A DNA stretch of 64,000 nucleotides. Source: Promethearchaeota archaeon (GTDB taxonomy: Archaea > Asgardarchaeota > Lokiarchaeia > Sigyniarchaeales > SOKP01). Position 1 is the first letter of the stretch. Every line of letters starts with the position of its first letter. The notes beneath the pieces were generated by a model, which worked only from the letters and a program-made list of their open reading frames with translations, was not told the origin of the DNA and made no database searches. The position numbers and the translations under genes were made by a program. Where the stretch lies: the NCBI GenBank assembly GCA_016839585.1, contig JAEOTZ010000070.1, positions 1 to 64,000 on the forward strand, in the 5' to 3' direction. Below, piece after piece: positions 48,555 through 58,046 of this stretch.

Positions 48555-49853
48555 CTGCAAAAAGTTATTGATGTTTGTACAAGGGTTGAGGGGCACGGTA
48601 ATGTAAAAATTTTTATTCAAAATGATGATATTTCGAGTGTGGAATTTGAAATTTCAGCCTTCAGGGGATTTGAAAATATATTAATAGGTAAAAAATTATC
48701 AGATGTTCCTAAAATTATCTCTAGAATATGTGGATTATGCCATGCATCCCAGACTATAGTAAGTTGTAAAGGCATTGAAGAAATGTATAAAATTAAAGTT
48801 AATCGACAATCTATTCTAATAAGAAGGCTCTTAATGTCAGGAGAGTTATTGAAATCACATACTATGCATTACTTTTTCCAATCCTTACCAGATCTCTTAA
48901 ATATTTTTGATATCTATAAAAAACCTCTTGATGTTAATGATTTAATAAAATTTCACCCGCAATTAACATCACACATATATGATATAATTAAAATAGGAAA
49001 TGATATAGATTATCTCTTTGGAGGGAGATCAGTTCATACAATAACTCCTATCCCAGGGGGAACTGTTTACAGACCATCACAAAATAAGAAAAATATAATC
49101 AAAAAGTATTTTTTAAAAGTTTTAAGCAATTTAGAATGGATTATTGAAAACTACATTGATTTATTCTCAAAATTTAACCCTCCAGAAGATTTTATAATCC
49201 CAAATGTTAATTTCCTTTCATTAAATAATAATAGATCCTATGATAGATATGATGGTATTATTACTATAAAAAAGGACTTAGCAAAACGTCAGGACTTCGG
49301 ATTAGAAGAATATTTTAATTACTTTGACAAAGATCCTACAATACGGGGTATTGATTTTGCTGATAAAGATCATAATTTCTTAGTTGGCCCAATTTCTCGA
49401 AACCAGGTTGTAGAAAGTTATGGATCAGATGAAATTTCTGAATATTTAAGTCTTTTTGATAAAAAATGGAGAAATAATATTCTATATGCGCCCTTTTTAA
49501 GATTAATTGAGATGTATGTTGAATCACAAAATTCATTAAAAATTTTGGAGGATCCTATTCTAAAAAGTACCATTCCTCTTCCAAATCTTAAATCAATTAT
49601 TTCTCGAGAAGGGATTGGAGTTGTGGAAGCGCCTAGAGGGTTGCTTATTCATCATTATCGAATAAATAATAAAAATGTTCTTGAAGAAGCTAAATTATTT
49701 ATAGCAACAGAAATAAATATACCACTTATTAACGAGATGATTAGTAATTATGCTCGAAAACTCTACGAAAGAGAAGATTTAAATACAGTTAAGAAAGAAA
49801 TTCAAAAAATTATAAGAGCTTTTGATCCATGTATTTCTTGCGCCACCCACTAA
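48555..49853 (+). CDS. mvhA: F420-non-reducing [NiFe]-hydrogenase large subunit MvhA
   Basis: GTG 48639 is the first standard start but cuts off the conserved N-terminus. The open frame back to CTG 48555, four bases after GGTGA, adds VIDVCTRVEGHGN, the expected opening. The product is then 432 residues. The Ni-Fe site ligands are RICGLCHAS near 78 and the C-terminal DPCISCATH. It ends right at the His, as in proteins that need no maturation cleavage or have a very short tail. It splits or makes H2 and passes electrons through MvhG and MvhD to HdrA. Confidence 0.92.
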   Translation: MQKVIDVCTRVEGHGNVKIFIQNDDISSVEFEISAFRGFENILIGKKLSDVPKIISRICGLCHASQTIVSCKGIEEMYKIKVNRQSILIRRLLMSGELLKSHTMHYFFQSLPDLLNIFDIYKKPLDVNDLIKFHPQLTSHIYDIIKIGNDIDYLFGGRSVHTITPIPGGTVYRPSQNKKNIIKKYFLKVLSNLEWIIENYIDLFSKFNPPEDFIIPNVNFLSLNNNRSYDRYDGIITIKKDLAKRQDFGLEEYFNYFDKDPTIRGIDFADKDHNFLVGPISRNQVVESYGSDEISEYLSLFDKKWRNNILYAPFLRLIEMYVESQNSLKILEDPILKSTIPLPNLKSIISREGIGVVEAPRGLLIHHYRINNKNVLEEAKLFIATEINIPLINEMISNYARKLYEREDLNTVKKEIQKIIRAFDPCISCATH

Positions 49854-50204
49854 TATATTAAAACTCAAGTCATTATTTTATCGAGTCCTATCTTTATGGG
49901 GGGAGTTAATTCATATATGAGAGCTTTTATGGAAAGAACTTGGCATTTAAGGAAAGGGCAATTAAAAGGTAAAACCGGTAGCTATATTATTGTTGGTCGG
50001 CGTGATATTGGCTCTGGAATAAATGAGATGGAAGAGTATTTATCACGTCTTAAAGTGAATAAGATTGCGGGCGTTTTAGGCTTCGGCTTCCATGAAAGGG
50101 ATGTTTTAAAAGATGAAGAAGCATTGATAAATATTCAAAGACTAAGTAATCAAATCATTAGTTTAAAAAAGAATAAGAGTGAAACTAATAATCAACTTTT
50201 ATAA
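49854..50204 (+). pseudogene. C-terminal fragment of a flavodoxin-like NAD(P)H-FMN reductase
   Basis: Directly after the mvhA stop, in the same frame, the sequence reads VIILSSPIFMGGVNSYMRAFMERTW, here noted as the SPIFMGGVNSYMRAF block. This is the FMN-phosphate/dimer region of NADPH-dependent FMN reductases. The N-terminal half (first about 70 residues with the flavin P-loop) is missing. ATG 49896 would give 102 residues. It is probably a truncated or transferred remnant; a shortened functional domain is possible because it remains open in a tight operon. Confidence 0.6.
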
Positions 50205-50415
50205 ATTAGAAGATTTGATAGTTTCTGACCCGTTAATTGAAGCAGTCGTAGATTTAAGCTTAATACTTTTGAATTGTTCTTTAAGGAAAAAAATTGCTTA
50301 AATTAATTGATCATAATTATAATGTCAATCGACTTCTCAATTATTAGTAAATAGTAAATAAATTTTACAGAGAAATGGAGCAAGATATTCACCAAGAACA
50401 TTTGCAAGTGAAGAT

Positions 50416-50835
50416 ATGATAAATGAAAAATTATTTCCAATCAGTATAAATCCAAATTTATGTGTACGATGTCAAAGCTGTATGTATAGTTGCCCCCAAA
50501 AAGCAATTTTTTTTAAGAATTCAATGCGTTATGTGGATTATAATAAATGTAAGGGGTGCTTAAAGTGTGTGGATGTTTGCGAGCATGGAGCTATTGAAGT
50601 TATTTCCATTGAGGAAGGTCGTCTAAAAGGATTCTTTATTGATTCAGAAAGATGTACGCTTTGTAAGCTTTGCTTAAATGATGATTTTTGTTTTCAAAAT
50701 CTTTTTGAACTCAAAAAAGATAAAAATAGAAGAGATTTTATTTATTTCCGAAAAAAAAATTTTTCAAAATGTAATAAATGTTTAAATTGCTTCAAAAATT
50801 GTCCTAATTCTGCGATTCTACCAGAAATAATCTAA
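50416..50835 (+). CDS. Polyferredoxin with four [4Fe-4S] motifs
   Basis: The 139-residue protein has CVRCQSCMYSCP, CKGCLKCVDVC, CTLCKLCLNDDFC and CNKCLNCFKNCP motifs, enough for four clusters. The third is irregular. There is no signal peptide. It is the last plus-strand gene after the hydrogenase cluster, 211 bases beyond the flavodoxin fragment, and a natural electron carrier for MvhAG/HdrA. It overlaps the 3' end of the minus-strand phosphoesterase by four bases. Confidence 0.85.
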   Translation: MINEKLFPISINPNLCVRCQSCMYSCPQKAIFFKNSMRYVDYNKCKGCLKCVDVCEHGAIEVISIEEGRLKGFFIDSERCTLCKLCLNDDFCFQNLFELKKDKNRRDFIYFRKKNFSKCNKCLNCFKNCPNSAILPEII

Positions 50836-52859
50836 CGATTAATATATTGTACTCTAAATGAGCTCAATTTACCATTCTTTATAATAATCTCTCGATATGC
50901 TCCTGCTGTTTTAGGATTTTTATATCCACCTAATCCTAAAGCAGGAGTTTGAACTATATAAGGTTTATTTTTCTCAATCATTTCTGACGTTGTTAGCATC
51001 TCTGAATAATTATCATAAAAAATAGCTGCTGGATTTTCAATTTTTTTTAATTTAAAAGGAGGGGCGTCATATACATAGGATTTTTCCTTTGGTTCTTCTA
51101 ATCGGAATTCTCGTAATGTATGTGTATGACCTGATAGAGTCAATATACAATAATCTTTACAAAACTTAATGAGTTTCTCCCAATTTGATGATATACATCC
51201 ATATTTTACATTAAATGAGTTATCTATTCTTGCCATTGAGAGCGGTTTTCCCAACTTTTTAAGGAAAGACTCCTTAAAATCCTCAAGCTTCCATTTAAGA
51301 ATTTTGCTACCTTTTTTTCCAAATAGTTGTAAACTATAATGTTTAGTCCCTGTATTTATTGGTGGTCCATGTAAAAAGAGGAAATTGTTAGTTTTTTCAT
51401 TCATTTTGTGATTAATCAAGTTCTCTAAATATTTTATTTGCTTACTAGAAAGACCTGTTACTGATGGATGGCCAGTTAATAAATCTCTTATATTTTTAAA
51501 TGAATCTGCTCCACTATTTAAAAAAATAAACATATTATTCCCCAACATAAAATAAAAATCATTAAATGGATTAATTTCTGATGAATATGCCTTTAACGCA
51601 AAAGGAGATTTTGTTAATGCTGATATGGGGGATGCTGAAAACATTTCATTTAAAGCAATAGCTTCTGCAGCATTTAAACCAATTTTCTTATACATTTCTG
51701 CCCATGTTAAATCATAAGGATAGGGTCGATAATCATGATTACCTACAGTAGTAATGATAGGACAAAGTAATTCTTCACCTTTTTTTACTCCTTTTTGGTT
51801 TTTTTTAGGTATCACATTTAATATTATATTTTTGAAGATCTGCCAATTAGTTTCTTCATATTTAAATTCATTAAGATTTTTAATTTTTTTCGACAATCTG
51901 CTTAAAATTGTATAATCAACAAGATCTCCAGTTAGCACAATAAAGTCTATTTCATTTTTAAGAACCTTTCTATTCATCAATTTAATAAATTTCCTAAATT
52001 GATTGTTTGGGTTAATTAAGCGTTTTCTCAGGGGGATCGTAATTTCTGATAGAGATTTCTCCTTTTGCTTTAGTTTTTTAATCTTTAGTTTTTTCATTGC
52101 TTGCTTTAAAAAATCCTCTACATTTGTTTTAATAGATGATTCAGTCCATTTTTTAATGATTTTATAGATTCGATCGTTTCTTTCTGCTAAATGCAAATCT
52201 GTTGCATGGATAAAAGTGAAATTCTTCCAATCTTGCTTAGATACGACAAGAGAATGATAATTTATTCGATTTTTTGACAAAATTAAATCAAACATAACGA
52301 AATTCCTTTCCTTTAAAAAGTTCCTAATTTCCTTGCTAAGTTTAAATTCTATTCGCACTCTATAGAATTTTTCCAAGTTTGAAAAAACTTGATACTTTAT
52401 TAAATAATCCTGAGGACTAAGACTTTCTAAATAAGAAATATTATTAATTGATATTGTAGATACTATTTTTGCATCTATAATCTTTGGATAAATTGAATTT
52501 CCTCTATAGGCTTTAATCTTTAATTTCTTTAATTTATAATCGACATCGTCGGACTTAAAATCTTGTACACTTTCATCCAATGTATATTTTTTTGCAAAAA
52601 ACTTCATTCTTTTCTTTTTCTTTTTCTTCTTGAAAACCTTTCTTAATTTCCATTTATAATCAAATATTGGGACGAATTGTATATTATCTCCAATAATTTT
52701 CTCAAATTCTTGTTTATCTACTATATTACTTATAAATAATAGCTCAGTTTGGTGAATTTTCGTTTTTAATTTAGGATCAATGCTTAAAAAAGTTGGGTGC
52801 CCCAAATTTGGATTAATGATTAATGATTTTGGTGTTTCTAAAGATTTTTGAGTAATCAA
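50832..52859 (-). CDS. Calcineurin-like metallophosphoesterase, large
   Basis: The 675-residue protein has an extra N-terminal domain of about 205 residues, then the phosphoesterase core. Metal-ligand motifs in order are ATDLHLAE (near 217), VLTGDLVDY (near 310), TVGNHDYRP (near 370), FLHGPP (near 505) and LSGHTHTLREF (near 577). A long insertion lies between the first and second motifs. There is no signal peptide. Substrate unknown: such enzymes act on phosphodiesters including nucleotides and lipids. The N-terminal domain (basic KKKKKKR stretch near 78) is of no recognised family. Confidence 0.8.
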   Translation of the reverse strand: MITQKSLETPKSLIINPNLGHPTFLSIDPKLKTKIHQTELLFISNIVDKQEFEKIIGDNIQFVPIFDYKWKLRKVFKKKKKKKRMKFFAKKYTLDESVQDFKSDDVDYKLKKLKIKAYRGNSIYPKIIDAKIVSTISINNISYLESLSPQDYLIKYQVFSNLEKFYRVRIEFKLSKEIRNFLKERNFVMFDLILSKNRINYHSLVVSKQDWKNFTFIHATDLHLAERNDRIYKIIKKWTESSIKTNVEDFLKQAMKKLKIKKLKQKEKSLSEITIPLRKRLINPNNQFRKFIKLMNRKVLKNEIDFIVLTGDLVDYTILSRLSKKIKNLNEFKYEETNWQIFKNIILNVIPKKNQKGVKKGEELLCPIITTVGNHDYRPYPYDLTWAEMYKKIGLNAAEAIALNEMFSASPISALTKSPFALKAYSSEINPFNDFYFMLGNNMFIFLNSGADSFKNIRDLLTGHPSVTGLSSKQIKYLENLINHKMNEKTNNFLFLHGPPINTGTKHYSLQLFGKKGSKILKWKLEDFKESFLKKLGKPLSMARIDNSFNVKYGCISSNWEKLIKFCKDYCILTLSGHTHTLREFRLEEPKEKSYVYDAPPFKLKKIENPAAIFYDNYSEMLTTSEMIEKNKPYIVQTPALGLGGYKNPKTAGAYREIIIKNGKLSSFRVQYINR

Positions 52860-53030
52860 CTTCTACAAATCTAGGGTATAAATTTTATTTAAATTATTAA
52901 ATATGTCCTAATAAATAATGATTAACTTTAATATAGTTATTTATTATAATATTTCCAGAAATTTTCATTTAAATTTATAATGAGAAGGAAATGTAAACAA
53001 CAAACGATTAAAAATCGAAGGAACTCTTAT

Positions 53031-53330
53031 TTATTTACCTTCTATATTAGCTAAATTCACAAATATCACATTATCTCCACGTACAACAATGGATCCTAAG
53101 TTTTCATGCTCCTCCCTTATGTTACCATCCTCATCTTGATATTCAAAAATCTGGCTAGTTTCTTCAAGGTAAAGATTCAGGTGTTCATCGAAACCTTCGA
53201 GTTTAGGGTGATCCAGAAAACTGGTAAATCATCTCCCTCTGAACAACCTATTTCGCTTTACCTTTATTAGAATTATTTGATTTATAGAATCTTTTAAATA
53301 ATCGATTGGTCTATTAGATCTTCTTTCCAT
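53031..53330 (-). pseudogene. Sm-like (LSm) protein gene with in-frame TGA
   Basis: From ATG 53330 the frame runs 99 codons to TAA, broken only by TGA at codon 34. It reads RPIDYLKDSINQII, then NRLFRGR, TGA, FTSFLDHPKLEGFDEHLNLYL, and ends GSIVVRGDNVIFVNLA. These are the Sm1 and Sm2 motifs of archaeal SmAP proteins. The segment around the stop is longer than usual, as if partly duplicated. It could be a decayed gene, a sequencing error, or recoded; selenocysteine is unlikely because no Cys is expected here. Sm proteins are RNA-binding rings. Confidence 0.65.
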
Positions 53331-53465
53331 CTTTTAAAAACTCGATAAAACAATTATTAATGAAAAAACTATTTATAATTACAATTAAATTAAAACTAAT
53401 TAAAACCTTTTGATTATTTTTATATTCTTATACATTAAAATGTAATCAAAAAATATCTGATAATA

Positions 53466-53618
53466 TTGAATGAAGAAAATAATAAGAAAAAAATAGTAAC
53501 ATGTTGCGTAATGAATTGTCAAGCAGAAGTACTAATTGAAAAAGCAATTATAATCGAAGGAAAATGTTTTTGTCCCTCTTGTGGTACGGCCTATTATCGA
53601 AGTATTCTAAATTTATAA
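53466..53618 (+). CDS. 50-residue zinc-binding protein
   Basis: TTG 53466 opens a 50-residue frame with TCCVMNCQAEVLI and GKCFCPSCGTAYY. This gives two Cys pairs in a zinc-ribbon-like arrangement. The composition and Cys spacing support a real small gene. No clear ribosome-binding site is present. It lies between the broken LSm gene and the tRNA gene. Confidence 0.5.
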   Translation: MNEENNKKKIVTCCVMNCQAEVLIEKAIIIEGKCFCPSCGTAYYRSILNL

Positions 53619-53700
53619 TTTCATTCTAGATTTAAAATATTAATCGTTTAAGTTTTTATTCAATAATACTTTTATTAGATAATAGAGTACCGCATTTTTT

Positions 53701-53808
53701 AGGCCCGTGGCCCAGACTGGATAAGGCGGCAGCCTCCTAAGCTGAAGATCGGGGGTTCAATGAGATTCGCCTTGGGCGAATTCCGAACAAATCCCCCCGG
53801 GCCTGCCA
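53701..53808 (+). tRNA. tRNA-Arg (anticodon CCT) with a 30-base intron inside the T-loop
   Basis: The acceptor stem AGGCCCG pairs with CGGGCCT (7 of 7), followed by G and an encoded CCA. The D-arm closes GCC/GGC with the GG of the D-loop. The anticodon arm CAGC-CTCCTAA-GCTG presents CCT (Arg). The T-stem GGGGG/CCCCC is complete, but its loop is TTCAA + 30 bases + AT. Removing 53761-53790 (boundary can slide by up to three bases) leaves the normal 7-base TTCAAAT. The insert forms a 7-bp hairpin ATTCGCC/GGCGAAT with a 3-base loop. The mature tRNA would be 78 bases including CCA. Confidence 0.9.
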
Positions 53809-53855
53809 TTTTTTAAATTTGAAACTTTTTAAGGTATTGTATTTTTTTCAAACTA

Positions 53856-55796
53856 ATGAAAGAAAAATGTGTTACTGATTTCTCATATTTAAAATTAGTA
53901 GTAAGACCAAGATTTCCAAAATTCCTGCGAAGAATCATTTCGATCTTTATGAGATCTATACCTTTTGTAAAGATTGCAAGAATGATTCTGGGTATTGGTT
54001 TTCCCAAAAATGGTGTTAAAAGATACCCTGAATGTTTTGTAAAATTAAAGGATGGAACAAGATTAGCTACTGATATATACGTGCCAAAGAATATTTTTAA
54101 AGAAAAGGGGAAATGTGCTACAATCTTAGTGCGTTTACCTTATTGGAAAGATAGTTTCAGCATGTTGGGATATGCTTATGCTGCTTATGGGTTTGTAGCG
54201 ATTATACAAGATATACGTGGGACAGGTCATTCTGATGGGTTCAATTATTATTTATTTACAGAAAGAGAAGATGGATTAGAAATGCTTGAATGGATTACTA
54301 AACAATATTGGTATAATGGAAAGATTGGAATGGCTGGAGCAAGTTATTTTGGAATAACACAACTTGCGTTGTCTTGGGATAATGAGTATTTAACTTGTAT
54401 TTCCCCTGCCATCACCTCAACTTTGAATTTATGGAAAAATAATGGAGGTCTCGAAATTCATTCCCTAACGACTTCAATTTATAGAATAATGGTTAATATA
54501 GTAGCTCATCGTGAAATTCCTGATGTGGATACTTTAACGACTTTAATGCAGGAAAGATATTTAAATCCCAGATATGGGTTATTCAATGATCCTATTAAAA
54601 AGCAAACTCGTATTAAACTTTCTCAATTAAAAGGAAAATCTATTAAAGAAGTTCAAGATCTCTTAGTCGCTTATTATAATGTTGAAAATTTTGATTCTTC
54701 TAAACGAAATTTTAAGACATACTTCAAATTTCTAAATGATTTCTTAATAACTCGTGGTTTGGACAAGGATACTGAAAAAATGTCCGGATTCTTAGAAATG
54801 GATGCAAAAAAATTTTCACAACCTGCATTGATGCTAGCTGGCTGGCAAGACATGTTTTTTGAAAAACAATTGGAAGATTTTTTAGAAATTAAAGCTAATG
54901 CTATAGGGGAAGCAAAAAAATATTCAAAATTGGTAATAGGTTCATGGGCTCATGGAGCGAGTGGACATCCTGAGAGCAAACTTCGAAATTCTGGGATGCC
55001 ACGATTTTTTAAGGATTTTTTAAACATTGATTGGAATCGTTATTGGCTAATGGATGATAAGAATGCCTTTCCTGAGATTAATAAACCTTCAATTAAATAT
55101 TGGATCATGGGAAAAAACTGTTGGAGATATACGGAAGATTGGCCTCCAAAGAATCTAAAATATCAAAGACTTTATATTCATTCTAATGGTAATGCTAATA
55201 GCGTTAAAGGTGATGGAACTCTTAGTTTTGAAGAGCAATATGAGGAACCGGAAGATACTTATATCTTTGATCCGATGAATCCGGTTATAACTAAAGGTGG
55301 AAGAAATCTAGGAATTTTGAAGGGAGCCCAAGATCAAAAAGAAGCAGAAAATCGAGAAGATGTACTTGTATATTCTACAGAACCATTAGAAAAGGGAATA
55401 GAAATTATTGGCTCTGTTAAAATGATACTTTATGCATCTTCTTCAGCAAAAGATACTGATTATATGGCAAAATTAGTTGATGTCTTTCCCAATGGTAAAG
55501 CTTATAATATTTTGGATGCTGGAATTCGAGCTCGTTATAGAGATAGAGTAGATATTCCCTTACTTATCCAACCTGGAGAAGTATATAAATACGAGATAGA
55601 ATTAGGAAATACTTCTAACTATTTTAGAAAAGGACATCAAATCAGTATTGAAATAACTTCCAGTAATTTTCCTAGATTTGATATCAATTCAAATTTAGGA
55701 GGAATTGGTAAACCTGGTGAGTATTTAGTTGCAGAACAAAAAATCTTTCATGATCGAGAATTTCCTAGTCATCTTTTAATTCCTGTTTTTAAATAA
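53856..55796 (+). CDS. CocE/NonD family alpha/beta hydrolase (X-Pro peptidase/acyl esterase type)
   Basis: The 646-residue protein starts with the family block LKDGTRLATDIYVP. Oxyanion and substrate-side blocks IIQDIRGTGHSDG follow, then the nucleophile elbow GMAGASYFGITQ (Ser near 164), and the histidine in GSWAHGASGH near 364. The C-terminal half is the jelly-roll domain typical of CocE (DPMNPVITKGG; LYASSSAKDTDYMAKLVDV). There is no signal peptide. It hydrolyses an ester or X-Pro peptide bond, substrate unknown. It starts 47 bases after the tRNA gene. Confidence 0.88.
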   Translation: MKEKCVTDFSYLKLVVRPRFPKFLRRIISIFMRSIPFVKIARMILGIGFPKNGVKRYPECFVKLKDGTRLATDIYVPKNIFKEKGKCATILVRLPYWKDSFSMLGYAYAAYGFVAIIQDIRGTGHSDGFNYYLFTEREDGLEMLEWITKQYWYNGKIGMAGASYFGITQLALSWDNEYLTCISPAITSTLNLWKNNGGLEIHSLTTSIYRIMVNIVAHREIPDVDTLTTLMQERYLNPRYGLFNDPIKKQTRIKLSQLKGKSIKEVQDLLVAYYNVENFDSSKRNFKTYFKFLNDFLITRGLDKDTEKMSGFLEMDAKKFSQPALMLAGWQDMFFEKQLEDFLEIKANAIGEAKKYSKLVIGSWAHGASGHPESKLRNSGMPRFFKDFLNIDWNRYWLMDDKNAFPEINKPSIKYWIMGKNCWRYTEDWPPKNLKYQRLYIHSNGNANSVKGDGTLSFEEQYEEPEDTYIFDPMNPVITKGGRNLGILKGAQDQKEAENREDVLVYSTEPLEKGIEIIGSVKMILYASSSAKDTDYMAKLVDVFPNGKAYNILDAGIRARYRDRVDIPLLIQPGEVYKYEIELGNTSNYFRKGHQISIEITSSNFPRFDINSNLGGIGKPGEYLVAEQKIFHDREFPSHLLIPVFK

Positions 55797-55825
55797 AAAG
55801 CTCAACTATTAACTGAAATCTTTTC

Positions 55826-56104
55826 TTAAAATATTTTCTCTGAGTATAGTTTCAATTTATTTCCAAATTTTTTAAAAATTAGATTTAAAGGCAATTCTAA
55901 ATCAGAATTCCCTAACATCTTACCCTCTTCATTGCTAATAAATACATCCTTTTCCTTTACTTTTAACTCTTTTAATATTGGAACATAAAATTCTTTTAAG
56001 TTCTTCCTTAAATTTTTATCTGATATTGCAATTTTAATAATCTCTCCACTTTGGATAATTTTAAGAGAGAGATATTTATTTTCTAATTTCCCTTTTTTGC
56101 TCAT
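55826..56104 (-). CDS. Unknown small protein, possibly beta-grasp
   Basis: 92 residues from ATG 56104 (MSKKGKLENKY); an upstream ATG at 56113 is also in frame. Strand-rich sequence (SLKIIQSGEIIKIAIS; KDVFISNEEGKML; NKLKLYSEKIF) with one helix could be ubiquitin-like, but no C-terminal Gly-Gly exists and no family was recognised. It is convergent with the CocE gene and divergent from the aldehyde oxidoreductase gene. Confidence 0.5.
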   Translation of the reverse strand: MSKKGKLENKYLSLKIIQSGEIIKIAISDKNLRKNLKEFYVPILKELKVKEKDVFISNEEGKMLGNSDLELPLNLIFKKFGNKLKLYSEKIF

Positions 56105-56299
56105 TTTATTCAAAAAGATATGAAGCCTTTAAGATTAAAAAGTTTTATTGATTCTATGTTAAAAGAAATTCAAATTGCTAGATTTTTCACAAGTCGATTG
56201 GAATCTTAATACATATCGAACTGATAATACGGATTGAAAAGCTATAAATACGACCTCATCAATATCATATAATGCCTAAAAAATAAAGAGGTGAAAAAT

Positions 56300-58030
56300 T
56301 TGCCAAAAAGAATTTTAAGAGTAAATATGAGTAATCTAGAGGCTAAATTTGAAGATTTACCTGAAGAATATAAAACACTGGGTGGACGTGGTATGACTTC
56401 AACTATAGTAGCCAAAGAAGTCCCTGCAACCTGTGATCCACTAGGTCCTCATAATAAGTTGGTTTTAGCTCCTGGAATCGTAACTGGAACTGCTGCTCCA
56501 AGCTCAGGGAGAATTTCCGTTGGTGGAAAATCACCTTTAACTGGTACTATTAAGGAGGCTAATTCTGGAACTCCTTTCTCTCAAATGGTAGCAAGAATGC
56601 GTATAGGTGCTATAATTATAGAGGGCAAGCATGAAGGAGATGATTATTACTTATTAAAAGTGACTAATGATGGTGCCGAATTTATTAATGCAAATAAATG
56701 GTTTGGGAAAGGCTTATATGGGGTTTATAAAGATCTATATAAGCAATTTGGAGATAAAGTGGGTATTTGCGGTGTTGGAATAGCAGCTGAACTTCTTGGA
56801 GGTAATTCGGGAGTATGTTTTGGTGACCCTGAAGGATTACCCAGTAGATATGCAGGAAGAGGTGGTTTAGGTGCAGTTATGGCATCTAAAGGTCTGAAAT
56901 TTATTGTTGTGGATGAAACTGGTGCTCTAGGAGTGGAGATTGCAAATCAAGAAATCTTTAAGCAAGGAATTAAAAAACTTAGAGATGCACTTACAACGCA
57001 TGATGTTACTAAACCTGGGGGTGCTCTCAATACATATGGGACTGCTGTATTAGTTAACATTATAAATGAAGCAGGCGGATTACCTCAAAGAAATTTCTCA
57101 AGTGGTCAAGATTCTCGATCTGAGAAAGTTTCTGGTGAAGCAAAGGCTGCAGAAATTGAGAAGAGAGGTGGTCAACGACCTCACTTTTGTAATCCTGGTT
57201 GCATAATACAATGTTCTGAAGTCTGGGTAAAACCAGGAGGAAAAGATCCAGTTGGAGTATTAGAGTATGAAAGTGTCTGGGCTCTTGGTCCTAATAGTGG
57301 AATTTATGACTTAGATGAAATAGGTGAATTAAATCGAGCTTGTAATGATTTAGGGATGGACACAATCGAAACAGGAGATACTATTGCCGTGGCAATGGAA
57401 GGTGGCTTAATAAATTTCGGAGATGGAAAAGGTGCTCTTAAACTAATGGAGGAAATTCGTAAAAAAACCCCTACTGGAAAAATATTAGCTAATGGAACAG
57501 AAATTACTGGTAAAGTATTGGGAGTAACTAGGATACCTACAGTTAAAGGACAGTCATTACCTGCTTATGATCCAAGAGCTATAAAGGGGATAGGTGTTAC
57601 TTATGCTACTACCCCTATGGGGGCTGACCACACAGCAGGTTATGCTATCGCTCCTGAAATATTAGGAGTAGGAGGTCAATTAGATCCAAGAGACCCTAAT
57701 AAAGCAGAGGTTTCTCGTAATTTACAGCTTGCCACCGCGGCTGTTGATGCAACAGGATACTGTCTTTTCATTGCTTTTGCGGTACTTGATATTCCTGAAG
57801 GTTTAGAAGGCGTAGTAGAATCTTTAAATGGTGTCTTAGGAGCAAATTTAACTGTTGATGATGTAGCACCAATTGGAAAGTCAATTATCGACACAGAACT
57901 TGATTTCAATAAGAGGGCAGGATTTACTAATATACATGATAGACTACCTGAATTCTTCCTAGAGGAAAAACTACCTCCAACTGATGAAGTATTCAATGTA
58001 ACGGATGAAGATTTAGATAGCGTATTTTAA
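56300..58030 (+). CDS. aor: Tungsten-containing aldehyde:ferredoxin oxidoreductase
   Basis: 576 residues from TTG 56300, chosen because AGAGGTG lies just before it; GTG 56291 is within that site. Family blocks: LGGRGMTSTIV, APGIVTGTAAPSSGR, KSPLTGTIKEANSG, and the [4Fe-4S] ligands CNPGCIIQC near 300 with a late Cys in TGYCLFIA. These proteins hold W-bispyranopterin and oxidise aldehydes to acids while reducing ferredoxin. Two MoaD/ThiS-like genes follow, in keeping with pterin-cofactor supply. The exact aldehyde is unknown; the length is slightly short for the family. Confidence 0.92.
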   Translation: MPKRILRVNMSNLEAKFEDLPEEYKTLGGRGMTSTIVAKEVPATCDPLGPHNKLVLAPGIVTGTAAPSSGRISVGGKSPLTGTIKEANSGTPFSQMVARMRIGAIIIEGKHEGDDYYLLKVTNDGAEFINANKWFGKGLYGVYKDLYKQFGDKVGICGVGIAAELLGGNSGVCFGDPEGLPSRYAGRGGLGAVMASKGLKFIVVDETGALGVEIANQEIFKQGIKKLRDALTTHDVTKPGGALNTYGTAVLVNIINEAGGLPQRNFSSGQDSRSEKVSGEAKAAEIEKRGGQRPHFCNPGCIIQCSEVWVKPGGKDPVGVLEYESVWALGPNSGIYDLDEIGELNRACNDLGMDTIETGDTIAVAMEGGLINFGDGKGALKLMEEIRKKTPTGKILANGTEITGKVLGVTRIPTVKGQSLPAYDPRAIKGIGVTYATTPMGADHTAGYAIAPEILGVGGQLDPRDPNKAEVSRNLQLATAAVDATGYCLFIAFAVLDIPEGLEGVVESLNGVLGANLTVDDVAPIGKSIIDTELDFNKRAGFTNIHDRLPEFFLEEKLPPTDEVFNVTDEDLDSVF

Positions 58031-58046
58031 AAGACAATTTAGAAAA

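Noticed and set aside
48555-49853. Selenocysteine in the hydrogenase large subunit
   Set aside because: The C-terminal motif is read with TGT and TGC codons (DPCISCATH); no in-frame TGA occurs.
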